Source of the DNA: Cyrtodaria siliqua
Lineage: Eukaryota; Mollusca; Bivalvia; Adapedonta; Hiatellidae
Reading direction: 5' to 3'
NCBI GenBank assembly: GCA_037043455.1
Contig: JAWPHD010001127.1
Coordinates: 186,001-250,000 of the forward strand
DNA length: 64,000 nt
The translations under genes and the position numbers were made by a program. Under the pieces are notes generated by a model that saw nothing but the letters and a program-made list of their open reading frames with translations, made no database searches and was not told the origin of the DNA. Of this stretch, positions 10,498-21,222 are shown piece after piece (position 1 is the stretch's first letter; each line of letters opens with the position of its first letter).

Positions 10498-10627
10498 CAG
10501 GCTTTGAATATTCGCTATCAGACTCACTGTCCGATTCGCTGTCGGATGAACCTTCCTCCTGGGCGCCCATCCCTGGTATCGGGTCTTCGTGCCATTCTTG
10601 GGTGTCATCCATCTCTTTCATTTTGTC
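10498..10627 (-). CDS. Exon of the BNIP2/caytaxin-like gene with EWHEDPIP motif
   Basis: A 130-bp internal exon on the minus strand: acceptor ...CATGACTACAG before base 10627, donor GTAAGTA after base 10498. It enters in phase 0 and leaves one base into a codon (43 codons + G). Translation starts DKMKEMDDTQEWHEDPIPGM, then GAQEEG and an SDSESDSESDSE acidic-serine run, ending YSKP. The K-E-x-x-x-x-x-E-W-x-E-D-x-P-x-P core matches the conserved N-terminal E-W-Q-D-E-D-x-P-x-P motif of BNIP2 and caytaxin. The trailing G joins CT of the next exon (1750-1920) to make Ala. The acidic-serine run suggests CK2-type phosphorylation (inference). The intron to the next exon is about 8.6 kb, swollen by the minisatellite and transposon. 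Confidence 0.8.
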
Positions 10628-10984
10628 CTGTAGTCATGGAAACATGAGAAATACTGGGCAGAACATTTGCTTTTCCAGACAGATTTAATTTTCGCTAATG
10701 TTATTGACAGCTCATTCCATAGTGAGTGAGACAGGATACAGATTAACTGTGAAAATTGAAACCTATATGGGCATAAATTGCTTTGGTATGCTGATTCATA
10801 CCTGATCACAGCCATTCATGGTGATGTAAAAATCCTATGGACTAAAGCTGAGGAAAATTTGTTTGTATATGGGCATAAAGGGATGTAAATAGTTGCGACA
10901 GGGTATACAGAAAATTCAGAAAATGTTTTGAAAAACAACTGGTCAAATTTGCCCGCTTATGTCAATTGAACTAAAAAGCATTAA

Positions 10985-11130
10985 TGTCTTATCGTCATGA
11001 TATCATGATCATCATGATCGTCATCGTCGTCATCTTCTTCTTCTACTTCTTTTTCTTCTTCATCATCATAATCACCATCCTCATTATCATATAATTATCA
11101 GCAGCAGCACCATCATCATCATCATTCTTA
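10985..11130 (+). repeat. Imperfect TCA/TCT/TCG trinucleotide tract
   Basis: Low-complexity run of ATC/TTC/TCA triplets in an intron of the BCH-family gene. Confidence 0.85.
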
Positions 11131-11525
11131 TCATATTACAGGGATCATTTCCCTCCGGGTTACTTTTAGAGGGTCCATTGGACCCCTTAAAAATTGTTTG
11201 AGGGTCCAGCAAATCAAACTGAGGGTCCAATTGAGATAACTAACTTTTTTGTGTTGCATACAACTAAAATAAATACTGTCATGAAATAAAACAACTTTTA
11301 ATAATGAACTAGTTAAATACCATTTAGTAAAGCTACACAGTCTCTATATCAATCGATTTCTTCTTTGTAGGCGTGCCCTTATTTGTAACTTCATGTTCAT
11401 CAGCTCATGTCGAAATCGGGTATTTAAGCGAACAAATATAGCGCAGGAAATCATTTACTGTATAGACATCGACCAGTGCACATCGTACCTATACACAGGT
11501 AACAGTATTTTTTACAGAAAAAAGT

Positions 11526-11602
11526 TAGCCTCTTTCGGGGCTCGAACACATGACCTTCTGATTTCAAGTCAGGTGCTCTATCTACTGATATATAACGCTA
11601 CT
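11526..11602 (-). other. tRNA-like sequence (degenerate; Ser-TGA-like anticodon loop)
   Basis: On the minus strand: a D-arm-like AGTAGATAGAGCA, an anticodon-arm-like CTGACTTGAAATCAG whose 7-base loop CTTGAAA would present TGA, then a B-box-like TGTTCGAGCCCC. The 5' acceptor half does not pair with the 3' half (AAGAGG), so this is a tRNA pseudogene or SINE head, not a working tRNA. Confidence 0.55.
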
Positions 11603-11872
11603 TGAGAATATAGTATACTAACTACCATTTATTATGAGGCAAAATAACAACATATTTGAACACAACTCAAGATGGATCAATACATAATAGTACATCTTGT
11701 CGCACGTGTAAATTAACATTGCCTGCATGATATCAATATGAAACTAATACTTCACCTCAAAACAACCATACCTCAACTTATTTAGTGCTTGATGGGTTTG
11801 TGTGTGCGGGCTAGTTATTACGTAATGCCTATTTAGTAATAAAAATGTTACAACACACCAATAAATAGCCGT

Positions 11873-11957
11873 GGTCTAGTGGTTCAGCATACATCCTTCA
11901 AAACTTAAATGTGCAAGGCTGTGGTTCAAATCCCGTTCCGGACAATTTTTTTTTTTA
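11873..11957 (+). other. tRNA-like pol III unit with T-run (degenerate)
   Basis: A-box-like TGGTCTAGTGG and B-box GGTTCAAATCCC at roughly tRNA spacing, followed within about 10 bp by a run of ten T, the normal pol III terminator. The anticodon region does not form a clean stem. Probably a tRNA pseudogene or a young SINE progenitor. Confidence 0.5.
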
Positions 11958-12654
11958 TCACATATATTCTGAAGCCGTATTTTTATCGATGTTACCTGTA
12001 TGGAGGCTAAATAAAAATGTGAAATTTTACGCATCGATTTCTGCCTTATGTACCGACTTTTGGGGTGTTCGTTGATTTGAAACTACTTCACACTTGACTC
12101 ATTCGTATTCATGAGTTATTACCAGTTAAAATAGTGACTGTGTAGCTTTAAGATTATTGTTCACACTGGAAATGTTGATTAATGTGCGTTTTCTTGGGCT
12201 GTTTTATAGCCATTATTCGGTCATATTTATGCCAAAAAGCTTTTTTACCCAAATTTTAGACAAACATTATCCAATAGATAGAAAAGAAATTGGAGATAAA
12301 TCGGAGAAGTACGAAAGGTCGGTGAATATCGAGTACGATACATTACAGTACGGGTTTTACCTCCAATCCAATTCAATGCGTCTGTTGATCTGGATCAATA
12401 TAATTCGATTTTCATTACAATAATACCATTTCATGTGACAATTATACATTTACGACCTATTGGATCGATACTTGATGCTATCTTTCGGGCAGGACATGAG
12501 ATGATGCATTATTAAAAATTTGTTTTGTACGTCCACTTGGACGCACGTTTTCTTTCACGCATCCAGGAACAGATTTTTCGCGTATATGACGCAGAATATT
12601 GCGTCCGGGAAATCCCGGATATTATCTTCATCACAATCATCACTTCCTTATCAT

Positions 12655-12722
12655 TCTGTCATCATCATCATCATCATCACCATCATCATCATCATCCTCA
12701 TCATATAATCATCATCATCAAT
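12655..12722 (+). repeat. (CAT)n microsatellite
   Basis: About 20 imperfect CAT/CAC triplets, 20-90 bp beyond the donor of the exon at 12743-12841 (in the intron, on the minus strand). The His-rich reading it produces is a by-product. Confidence 0.95.
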
Positions 12723-12742
12723 AATTGTAATTCTATACTTAC

Positions 12743-12841
12743 ATGCTGATCACGTGAGGTTGTTGCTGTTGTTGCTGTAGTTGAATCTGGGCTGGCATCT
12801 TTCTCTTCCAGAACATTTATATCAATATCATCATCAACAGG
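12743..12841 (-). CDS. Exon of the BNIP2/caytaxin-like gene (PVDDDIDINVLEEKD)
   Basis: A 99-bp exon on the minus strand: acceptor TTCTATTCACAG before base 12841, donor GTAAGTA after base 12743. It is exactly 33 codons, phase 0 at both ends, reading PVDDDIDINVLEEKDASPDS, then a Thr/Ala-rich run (TTATTATT) and SRDQH. The next exon continues in phase 0 with DKMKEMDD. Composition (acidic, then low-complexity T/A) fits a disordered N-terminal segment; I do not recognise a domain. Remarkably, its first ~33 bp together with the acceptor and ~40 bp of intron have been tandemly copied upstream (12809-13260), giving several competing acceptors. The upstream partner is proposed to be the tiny exon at 13380-13400. 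Confidence 0.75.
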
Positions 12842-13260
12842 CTGTGAATAGAAAATCATGGCCATTAATTTGCTTTCCCTTTTAGAACATTTACATCAAT
12901 ATCATCATCAACAGGCTGTGAATAGAAAATCATGGCCATTCATTTGCTTTCCCTTTTAGAACATTTACATCAATATCATCATCAACAGGCTGGGAATAGA
13001 AAATCATGGCCATTAATTTGCTTTCCCTTTTAGAACATTTACATCAATATCATCATCAACAGGCTGTGAATAGAAAATCATGGCCATTAATTTGCTTTCC
13101 CTTTTAGAAAATTTACATCAATATCATCATCAACAGGCTGTGAATAGAAAATCATGGCCATTAATTTGCTTTCCCTTTTAGAACATTTATATCAATATCA
13201 TCAACAGGCTGTGAATAGAAAATCATGGCCATTAATTTCCTTTCTCCTCCAGAACAATTA
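12809..13260 (-). repeat. 74-bp tandem duplication spanning a splice acceptor, about 6 copies
   Basis: Each unit holds, on the minus strand, intron sequence (GGGAAAGCAAATTAATGGCC, ATGATTTTCTATTCACAG) followed by the first about 33 bases of the exon at 12743-12841 (CCTGTTGATGATGATATTGA...). Copies begin near 12809, 12884, 12958, 13032, 13106 and 13180; a degraded seventh is near 13250. In most extra copies the exon bases change GATATAAATG to GATGTAAATG, creating a GT just after a 21-nt phase-0 segment. Without that donor, a decoy exon would run into TAA after about 16 codons. Confidence 0.9.
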
Positions 13261-13379
13261 AACCAATAAAAGCTAAATACAGAAAATCATGGTCATTAAA
13301 TTAGTATTTTATAACACATAAACTTAATTTAAGTGAGGTATAGGTGAGTTTTTTTGCAGTAAATGAATACATGACTTAC

Positions 13380-13400
13380 ATCAGTTGTTACAGCAGAGGT
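13380..13400 (-). CDS. Possible 21-bp microexon of the BNIP2/caytaxin-like gene
   Basis: On the minus strand a GTAAGT donor follows base 13380 and an acceptor-like TTGTTTTCAAG precedes base 13400. The enclosed 21 bases read TSAVTTD in phase 0, compatible with PVDDDID of the next exon. The donor is strong; the acceptor's pyrimidine tract is weak. The frame is open further upstream and includes an ATG at 13416-13418 (M-I-V-F-K-T-S...), so this could instead be the end of a longer, possibly first, coding exon. Assignment is by position and phase only. Confidence 0.45.
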
Positions 13401-13424
13401 CTTGAAAACAATCATTATTTTTCT

Positions 13425-13490
13425 ACTATTTATTTGATTATATTTCTACTATTTATTTGAGTGTTTTTCTACTATTTATTTGAAGATCTC
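13425..13490 (+). repeat. 24-bp repeat, three copies
   Basis: TTTCTACTATTTATTTGA repeated three times with short spacers, just upstream (in gene sense) of the proposed microexon. Confidence 0.85.
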
Positions 13491-13606
13491 TAAATCTAGA
13501 TCTTCTTCAAATTTTGTTTTTTTCTAGATCATAACAGTGGTCTCTCAGTAATAAAGTTTAAGTGACAAAACACTTATAATTTGCAGAGATATTTTTTTAA
13601 ATAATA

Positions 13607-13928
13607 TACCGTATTGTTTCTAATTAGCGCCCCCCGGGGCGTGACATTTTTTGAAAGTGGGGCACTTATTAGAACGCTTTTCGTAAGCCAGTACACATTT
13701 TAATTTCCTTATAATGCTAAAAAATGTTGTGTTACTGAAATATGGAATTAAATTCATAACTGTGTGTATACAGTAGCTTGGATTTCAACCACTTTTCTTG
13801 GGATATTTACCACTTTTCTTGGGATATTAACCACTTTTACACCTCAAGGTGTGTGTTGTTTTTTTTAATTTAAGGGGGGGGGGGGCGTGCTAATTAGAGG
13901 GGGAGCGCTAATTAGAAACAATACGGTA
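13607..13928. mobile_element. MITE with CCGTATTGTTTCTAATTAG ends, TA-flanked
   Basis: Left TA then CCGTATTGTTTCTAATTAGC; right end is its reverse complement followed by TA (13927-13928). About 320 bp, with a GC-rich subterminal (CCCCCCGGGGCG / poly-G) and an internal duplication of CACTTTTCTTGGGATATT. A member of the window's commonest MITE type. Confidence 0.85.
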
Positions 13929-13984
13929 GTGTAATCTAAGCATGCTCTAAACAAACATAACAGTTCTTTAATGCATAAAGAGGA

Positions 13985-14575
13985 GGCTGGAAAACTGTTT
14001 TCCAGTCTAGTAGAAGCCAAAAGTAGATACAGTCAGCTAGAATAAAAGCATTCCCAAGCATTGTTACAATTTCTACTGACAACTACCTGCCAGTATAATA
14101 GAAGCCAAAACTAGATGAAGACAGCTTGAACTAGAACTATCACTGATGGTGATGAATACCCCCACTTTGTGACCAGTTGTTATGTGTATATGAAGTTTGG
14201 GAACAACCCATTCAAAACTGTCTCAGGAATGCAAGCAATAAAAAATGTGTTATGCGACGCGACGAAACAAAAATGTTACACGACGGAACGTTATAGACAA
14301 TGTGATTCCCATATAGCCCCCACTTCACTTTGTGAAAGCGTGGGTATACTACCAACATTCTCAAACATTATTACAACTACCTTCCAGTTGTAGAAGACAA
14401 AACTGGATCAAGTCAGCCTGAATAAAAACAATCACAGACATTGAATAAAAACAATCACAGACATTATTACATTTTCTACTGACAACTATCTTCCAGTATA
14501 GTAGAAGCCAAAACAAGATAATGCAAGCTTGAATAACAGCATTGCCAAGCCAAGTAAGTTGTATTTAAAGTCAGT
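13985..14575. repeat. Diverged tandem copies of a dispersed repeat
   Basis: Phrases such as TTCTACTGACAACTA, CCAGTATAATAGAAGCC and AAAACTAGAT recur about every 110 bp or more. A segment near 14160-14300 (TGTATATGAAGTTTGGGAAC) matches 44400-44480 and 45760-45840. Confidence 0.65.
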
Positions 14576-14869
14576 AAGACTTAGAACAATCGATGTAAGC
14601 TACGAATTAGCTTTTGAACCGATGTAGATTAGGTTGTGAACCAGCATACCAAACATTATTACATTTTCTATTGATAACTTATCTTGATACCTCTTTGACA
14701 AATAACATTCATCAACATCGAAAATAAGTTTAAAGGCACAAGAAAGTGTGTGTGTGTGTGTGTATAAGCGTTTATTTATCCTCACTGAATTGCACTGAGC
14801 AGACTTTGGTTTAGAAGTCTCATCTGAAGGACTGCACGATAAGGTAAAAATAAACATTTCTTAAATATT

Positions 14870-14995
14870 TCGATAATTAACTCAAATTCGGTCCTGACTG
14901 GGATTGAATGCTGGGTCCCTGGTGAATGCTGGATCCCTGGGTAACTAAGCACGATGCAACCATAACACCACAGTGCTACCTCGCACAAGAAGGCC
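14870..14995 (-). mobile_element. tRNA-derived SINE head, degenerate
   Basis: On the minus strand a TAGCACTGTGGTGTTATGG A-box-like stretch and CATTCAATCCCAG B-box-like stretch. CTGG(A/G)TCCCTGG is duplicated within it. No clear tail. Confidence 0.45.
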
Positions 14996-15007
14996 AATGA
15001 TTTAAAC

Positions 15008-15420
15008 TACCGTATAATCCCTAATATCATACCTCATTTGCATATTCCACTCTTTGATTAATGTGACGTCATCCGGTCCATAAAGTTGCATATTGACCGG
15101 GCGCCCGGTCCGATAGCTATATTAACGGATTTGTGAAAAAAACGACGTCAAAATAAATCATAAAACGTATTGATTTAATTTCTTGGTCAGATTCGGTATA
15201 ATATAACAAATAATGTATGGTGCTTCGGTCCATATGAAGTTTACTGACTGGGCAGTCCACATAACATTCTATGTCTGACTGCCCAGTCCATAAACTTGCA
15301 TATGGACCTCAGCACCATACATTATTTGTTAAATAAACGCCCATCCACTAATAAACGAGCCCCCTCCCCCTTTTTCAAAATGTTACGCCCCATGGGGCAT
15401 TTATTAGGGATTATACAATA
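15008..15420. mobile_element. MITE, CCGTATAATCCCTAATA ends
   Basis: Left TA-CCGTATAATCCCTAATA; right, reverse-complemented, TA-TTGTATAATCCCTAATA, with CCCCATGGGGC beside it. The interior carries two inverted phrases with GGTCCATA and ACTGACTGGGCAGTCC / ACTGCCCAGTCC. Confidence 0.8.
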
Positions 15421-16004
15421 AATGGTACCATATTTAATCAATATAACTTGCAGACTTTAGACATAGTTTTTCGGGGTTTATTATTTTTTAAACATAATTT
15501 GAATATTAATTTTGCCTATCCTATATACTTAACGCCATTAAAAGTGCAATTTTTATTTTTATTTTGTGTTTATTTCCAAGATCGATTGTAGTGTTACGTA
15601 CATGTTAGAAATTATCCATGTTTACCGACCAAATTCATGTATTGAAAGAAGTAAAATCGAATTATGCAATTAATCTTGGAGACATTTTAATTAAAAATAA
15701 ACACAAAATAAAGAAAAATGCTTTTAATGGTGTTAAAGGGACTGTCCGTAGCTTTTAGCTTATAAAACACACAATAATTATGTTCGCAAACATTACACAC
15801 CAAACATTATTCAATATTTACTAATTAAAAGCCAGATTGTTTGACGGAATTCAATCGCGGTACAAAAAAAAGAAAATCCACTTCGTGCGTTTGAACTCGC
15901 AGCCAAACTAAAATTACTTTTTCCTTACACTCGCAGTAATAATAGTGTGTGTGAGCGTAAAGTAGTCGGATATCGAACAATATAAATACTAGTAAACTAA
16001 GAAG

Positions 16005-16302
16005 AACATTAGAGATACTAGTAGTCTAAGAACAATAGAGATACCAATAGTCTAAGAAGAACAACAGAGATACCAGTAGTCTAAGAAGAACAATAGAGAT
16101 ACCAGTAGTCTAAGAAGAACAATAGAGATACCAGTAGTCTAAGAAGATCAATAGAGATACCAGTAGTCTAAGAAGATCAATAGAGATACCAGTAGTCTAA
16201 GAAGATCAATAGAGATACCAGTAGTCTAAGAAGATCAATAGAGATACCAGTAGTCTAAGAAGAACAATAGAGATACCAGTAGTCTAAGAAGAACACTAGA
16301 AC
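16005..16302 (+). repeat. 29-bp minisatellite, about 10 copies
   Basis: AGAGATACCAGTAGTCTAAG plus AAGAACAAT repeated; middle units have AAGATCAAT. Units are well conserved. Confidence 0.95.
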
Positions 16303-16514
16303 CTTATAGCTGTCATTATGTACCTCAAGTGTAAGAAAATCAAAGAGGGTTAGAATAGTATAGAAGAATGTTGTACACATCATTTGAACAAGTGTGTACA
16401 TTTGTTCTTGTATTATTGGTATGAAAATATAAGAGGCTAATTAAATTCTGATATCAGTTACAAACATTAGTTAAAAACAAAAGATTTCCATTAGAAAACA
16501 AATTATATTGATTT

Positions 16515-16967
16515 ATTAAAGGGAACCATGGCAATCTTTTTTTAAAAAAGACTCATGGCCTCCTGTTTACATAATTTGCATTTGTTCAATCATTGATATT
16601 AATTATAATAAAATTTAAAACAAATTGTTTTTGCGTATTACTGTTGATTATATTGCACCAAAAAATATTTAAACCTATGCTAGAATAAGACGAAAAAATG
16701 AAAACTGTTGTATTACCATATGTCGTCTTATAACAGACACTCTCTGACCACGCACTCCAGTCTGGATTACTAACTACTGCTGGTCAGTTCCCTATTTACA
16801 TTACAATGAATAACATCGTAATTACAGATTATTAGTTAGAACACGTTGGTCGTTCTTAGTTATTTATAGTCCTGCATAACACGTTAAGACTATAGACATA
16901 ACATTTTTTTTATTTAATTAGGTATGGTTAATCAGGTTTAAGGCAAAACTTAAATGTGTCCCTTTAA
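16515..16967. mobile_element. TTAA-flanked non-autonomous element (TTAAAGGGA family)
   Basis: Left TTAAAGGGAACCATGGCAAT; right ...GTGTCCCTTTAA. The interior phrase TATTGCACCAAAAAATATTT, AAACCTATGCTAGAATAAGA matches the reverse complement of 38040-38090, where another left end (TTAAAGGGACATATGGCAAT at 37912) occurs. A similar end starts at 15733. Confidence 0.6.
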
Positions 16968-17382
16968 AGTAATCTACTTTAGCTAGTTCCATAAATAGAC
17001 AACTAACGTTGATTCAATAAAGCAGCTATTTATGCTAAATTATCCTTAACCAAATTCAATAACACTTCTTAGTTAAAGACTTAATAATCAGCTGGACTTC
17101 ATTATCATAAACACACAGCAACATCAAACCAAGAATCCCCGAAGTACATACTTCTCTGGAAGAATTTGCTTAATTTGTCTTCATTAGAATAGCAAACGGA
17201 ACATTTTCCTAAGTACTCACATCAAAGTCTCACCAAGGACTAGTACAATCTGGGCAGAATTATGCAGGAATGGTATGAATTATTTATTATTCCTGGAATT
17301 ATTCACAGAGATGCACTGTTGGCCATTGTGATGGACAGCCTAATCTACAGTCTACTACAGAATATAGGCTGTAAACAGCTAT

Positions 17383-17635
17383 CGTGTTTTCCCTAATAGC
17401 AGCACCTCCCCAGAATAGGGGTAAACCCCCACCCCACCCCACCACACCTTTTTAAAAACTATCACTGAAGATGATGAATACCCTCGCATTTTTTCTTCAA
17501 AATTAATTCAATACATCAATTAATTTTCCATGTTTTATATAATCCTAATATTTTATTATTTTTTTAATTTTAAGACAGCGCCCCCTTGGAATTCTGTATA
17601 GCACCCAGGCATTACTATTAGGAGAAACACAGTGT
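17383..17635. mobile_element. MITE, TTTTCCCTAATAGCAGC ends
   Basis: Left CGTGTTTTCCCTAATAGCAG; right reverse complement CTGTGTTTCTCCTAATAGTA. About 250 bp, with C-rich subterminal sequence as in related copies. Confidence 0.7.
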
Positions 17636-17689
17636 ATGTCTAAGTAACCAAGTTATCTAGCCATATATCATCCTCTTGGAAGTCTCTGA

Positions 17690-17990
17690 ACTGAAATGGG
17701 TTTTCACAAACACATGAAAGGTTATATGGTGCCTAACAGGAATGAACGTGCCAAGCTCATCCTCCATTTACATCAAGATAAAATATGGAGAATGAGCCTA
17801 GGACCTTCTTACCTGCAGACTCAATACTGCTAATTCTATAATAGGCACTCCATTTACAAAGGAGCCATGTTTGCATAAAAATGAATATGAATGTGGGGTC
17901 CTACCCCTAGCTCTGCATGCGACAGTGTGTTTGTGAGATATTGCAGTGCTAGTATTTTACCCCAGCAACCACATGGGCAAGTCTCTCTGT
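17690..17990 (+). repeat. Dispersed repeat copy 1 (ACACATGAAAGGTTATA family)
   Basis: Shares AACACATGAAAGGTTATA, CCTAACAGGAATGAAC and AAATATGGAGAATG in the same order with 18585-18990. Possibly an old SINE; no promoter boxes are certain. Confidence 0.7.
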
Positions 17991-18584
17991 AGATTAAAGC
18001 TCAAATTTAATACTTCCTGAAGTGTACAGCTACACTTGAAAAGGCCGCTATAGTTTTAGAGTGGTTCAGCAGTGGCGTAGCTGCCTATAGGCAGAAATCA
18101 AAAAAATGAAAATGCCAAAAATGCAATAAAAACCGAGGGGGGTATGGAGTGGAGGAAATCCCTCTAGACCTTGTGCCTACACACTGATTTAGACACAGCC
18201 CTGCCCCTGAAACTTCAATATACAGGGGAGGCTGGTAAGACACTTTCCCTTAGCCTCATCCATCAATTTTCATTTTAATCTGATAGAAACTGTAGGGGGA
18301 GCTAGTGTGACTAAAAGGGGAATTACTCCTCAAAAAATAATAAAAAACAATCGACTGGAACTCTGAAATAATATGCGCAGCATCAATTCATTTTCCTATG
18401 CTATACCAACTTTCACTGACTCAAAGATGGTGATAAGCGTAACATATAAATACATAATATTGGTCTGAGCATTGTTCAAAACAAGAATGCTTCAAGAACT
18501 GACAAGTTTCAGTAAAAACATTTCAATGTTCAACACTGACATTAATTTTAACAGAACTTCGCAAAGCTTTTAACTTGAATTGAA

Positions 18585-18990
18585 TTGAACTGGGGTTTTA
18601 AGGCCAACACATGAAAGGTTATACAGCACCTAACAGGAATGAACATGCCAGGCTCATCCTCCATGTACATCGAGATAAAATATGGAGAATGGGCCTAGAA
18701 CCTTTTCACCTGCAGAAATGCAGAGTTGCTGCAAATTCTATTGTAGACACTCCATTTAAGCTGGAGCCACGTGTTTTTCTGCCACTGCTTTAGTGATTTG
18801 AGCGAGATGGCACCTGGAACAATGCAGGGGTCATGATGAAGACCTTTAATGAGCATGAACAAAAAATGAACATGAATTTGAGGGGTTCTACCCCTCTGCC
18901 TACCCCTCCAACAGGATCTGCAGTGGCCCTATTCTCAGAAACAAACGGGGGCCCCGGAACCACGTGGGGCAAAGCTTTTAACAAACATAG
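18585..18990 (+). repeat. Dispersed repeat copy 2 (ACACATGAAAGGTTATA family)
   Basis: Same family as 17690-17990, preceded by TTGAATTGAATTGAACTGGG. It extends through ACTCCATTTAAGCTGGAGCC into a GC-richer part that holds a chance 91-codon frame. Confidence 0.7.
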
Positions 18991-19473
18991 AAATGTCCTA
19001 ACCCAGCCTGCCCCATACAATCACGTGAATAATTGTAAAACTTCAGATATTGATGAAACCATTCAAAGGTTCTGTCGAGGTTATGAACCAAAACTCAATC
19101 TTTATTAAATAAGATTGATTTTGCTTTTACAGACACATTCACAAATTCAGTTGTCTAGGGACTGAACATGATGTCCTCCATACACGAAATATTCACACCG
19201 ACACCATGCGCATAACCATGAATGGCAATCTTCAACACACTTTGTCTCTGTAATAGGTTAATAGAACAGAAGATATATTTTTTTGGTATTTTATTGTCTA
19301 ATGTTCTTGACTTTACATTGCTATCTGAAATGTACACATATTATCTAGCACACAATTGCTGATATTAAAAAGTAATTTGCCCCACACCACATTTTTTTTC
19401 CCCATTTTATAATAGCGCACCCTTAGCATTCTGCACAGCGCCAGTGCTACTATTAGGGGAAATTAGGTATTTA

Positions 19474-20006
19474 TATACTCACCAAAAAAAAAAGAACCCC
19501 CCCTTTTTTGCTCGTATTCCCATTGGCCAGTTGTTGAGGGCGTAGTATAGCTTGCTTGAACAGTGCTTTAATTAAACAATGTTTGATGTTTTTAAACACA
19601 CTTCACTGAGTTTAAACAGTTACAAATTTTGCCAAGCAATACTCCCTTATGGATGCTATGGAAACCTTAAAGGGAGGAAAGTTGATGATTTTTGATTTTC
19701 AAAAGCTGCTCCCTACACAATCGGTGTTGTGTTTTTCTGTGATTTTTTTCAAAAGCAACATATAGAGAATATTGTCTTGGGCAAATTGAGGTAATGTTTG
19801 TAGAGTGTATGCGTTTTTACCAAAAAATGTATGGTTTAAGAACAAGGGGGATAACTCTTGTATACTGAACTTTTCAAAACAATCTTTTGGACTATTGGTG
19901 CTCAGGTCGTTCTAATTAGTCTATATACATCATTAATTATTTCCTGTTTTGCTGTCTACATATTAAGGGAAAGTAAAAGGGGTACTTTTTATTTTTGCTC
20001 AGTATA
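19474..20006. mobile_element. Mariner-like MITE (TACTCACCAAAAAAA ends)
   Basis: Left TATACTCACCAAAAAAAAAA then GAACCCCC; right, reverse-complemented, TATACTGAGCAAAAATAAAA then AGTACCCC. TA at both edges, about 530 bp, no transposase frame. Tc1/mariner affinity is inferred from the TA target and TACT(C/G)A start. Confidence 0.75.
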
Positions 20007-20339
20007 TTTCACCAAATCAAACCGGCAAAATTGATTATTGTTAAGGAAACTAACCTGTCAAACAATGGCAAAATTACACTACAAACCTGTTTACTAAACC
20101 TCTATCCAGCTGTTCAGGTCATTATAATAATGTATATGTGCGGATTAAAAAGTATAGGTTTTATTCATGGGTTCTAAAAATACCCATGATTGAATATATG
20201 TGTAAAATGAATTATGGGGTTTGGCCTGGCTGGTTAAAGCTGTGTCTTTGGAGTTTGGATTCTCAAAATATGTAAGTTTTATATATACCTCGTCATGAGT
20301 AGGCTTAGAAAAGGTGTACATGGTTTGTAAAATTTGGTT

Positions 20340-20790
20340 GTTGGCAGGATAGCTACTTTAACAAGAGGTCAATGACCTTGAAGCTCTACTGATAGTTTTG
20401 ATAGCTAGATCAGCATTCCTGTGAAGTTTCATGAAAATCTGTCAAGTAGTTTCAGAGGAGTAGCGGACTAAAAGTTTTTACTATATAACTCTATGTAAAC
20501 AAAGATGGCCGCTGGAAGACACGTTTAATGCCGAATCAAAATAATTTCATAAGGACCAATATCATGTCATGCTTATCATTTCAGTAAAAGTCCCATATCA
20601 ATATCACTTATAATTTTCAAGAAGTAGTCGCTACAAATTTGTTTTTAAAAAATCTATTTTTAGCCATTATGTCCTTGAATTTCAGGCTGACCGGAAATTT
20701 TGCTTGGCTCAACTAGACATCAAGTGCAACCACGGCACCACGGCATAAGCTCTGCTGATCTTTGATCAGTAGAGCTAAAATCGATTCTGA
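20340..20790 (+). repeat. Dispersed repeat (GAAGCTCTACTGATAG family)
   Basis: Matches the cluster at 25155-26330: GTCAATGACCTTGAAGCTCT, AGATCAGCATTCCTGTGAAG, TTTCATGAAAATCTGTCAAG, TAGTTTCAGAGGAGTAG, CAAAGATGGCCGCTGG. It ends near TGATCTTTGATCAGTAGAGC, a short inverted repeat. Confidence 0.8.
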
Positions 20791-21222
20791 ATAGGCGATA
20801 CACAATGTTGATCGCACCATTAGTTTAAAAGGTGCTTGTAAAGAATTACTGAAACTATATTATGTTCATGAAGCGTTTTAAAGTCCTGGAGTGTATTATG
20901 TAATAAATCAATCTACGTTGCAAATGACCTTAAGTGAGCTTAGAAAGCAAAATCAATGGTTTATTTGATAGCCGTGTGCAGAACTTTATGTTCTTGGCAA
21001 TACCCTATACAGAACTGTTAGTTTTATTGATGATCATATAACACGCATTATGCCATATCACGGGTATACCTTGAGGCTCAAGAGTAAAATCAATGGTCTG
21101 GTGGAATTTCTTATGTGTGCCATGTCTGCAGTTCTCTCCATATCAGTCTGTACATTGGTTCCTAGCACAGACCTACAGGCCTAATAACAAACAGATTGGT
21201 AACTTCCTATGTGAACCAAAGC

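Noticed and set aside
11526..11602. Functional tRNA-Ser gene
   Set aside because: The acceptor stem does not pair; it is better explained as a tRNA pseudogene or SINE head. The same applies to 42655-42726 and 11873-11957.
12525..12749. Poly-histidine reading frame
   Set aside because: Product of the (CAT)n microsatellite beside the real minus-strand exon.
17218..17246. 29-nt minus-strand segment between CTGCCCAG and GTGAGTAC as an upstream exon of the BCH-family gene
   Set aside because: Splice motifs are present, but the phase-compatible frame has a stop; at best an untranslated exon, with no other support.
18833..19108. 91-codon plus-strand frame
   Set aside because: Falls inside a dispersed repeat that also occurs at 17690-17990, with no family resemblance.
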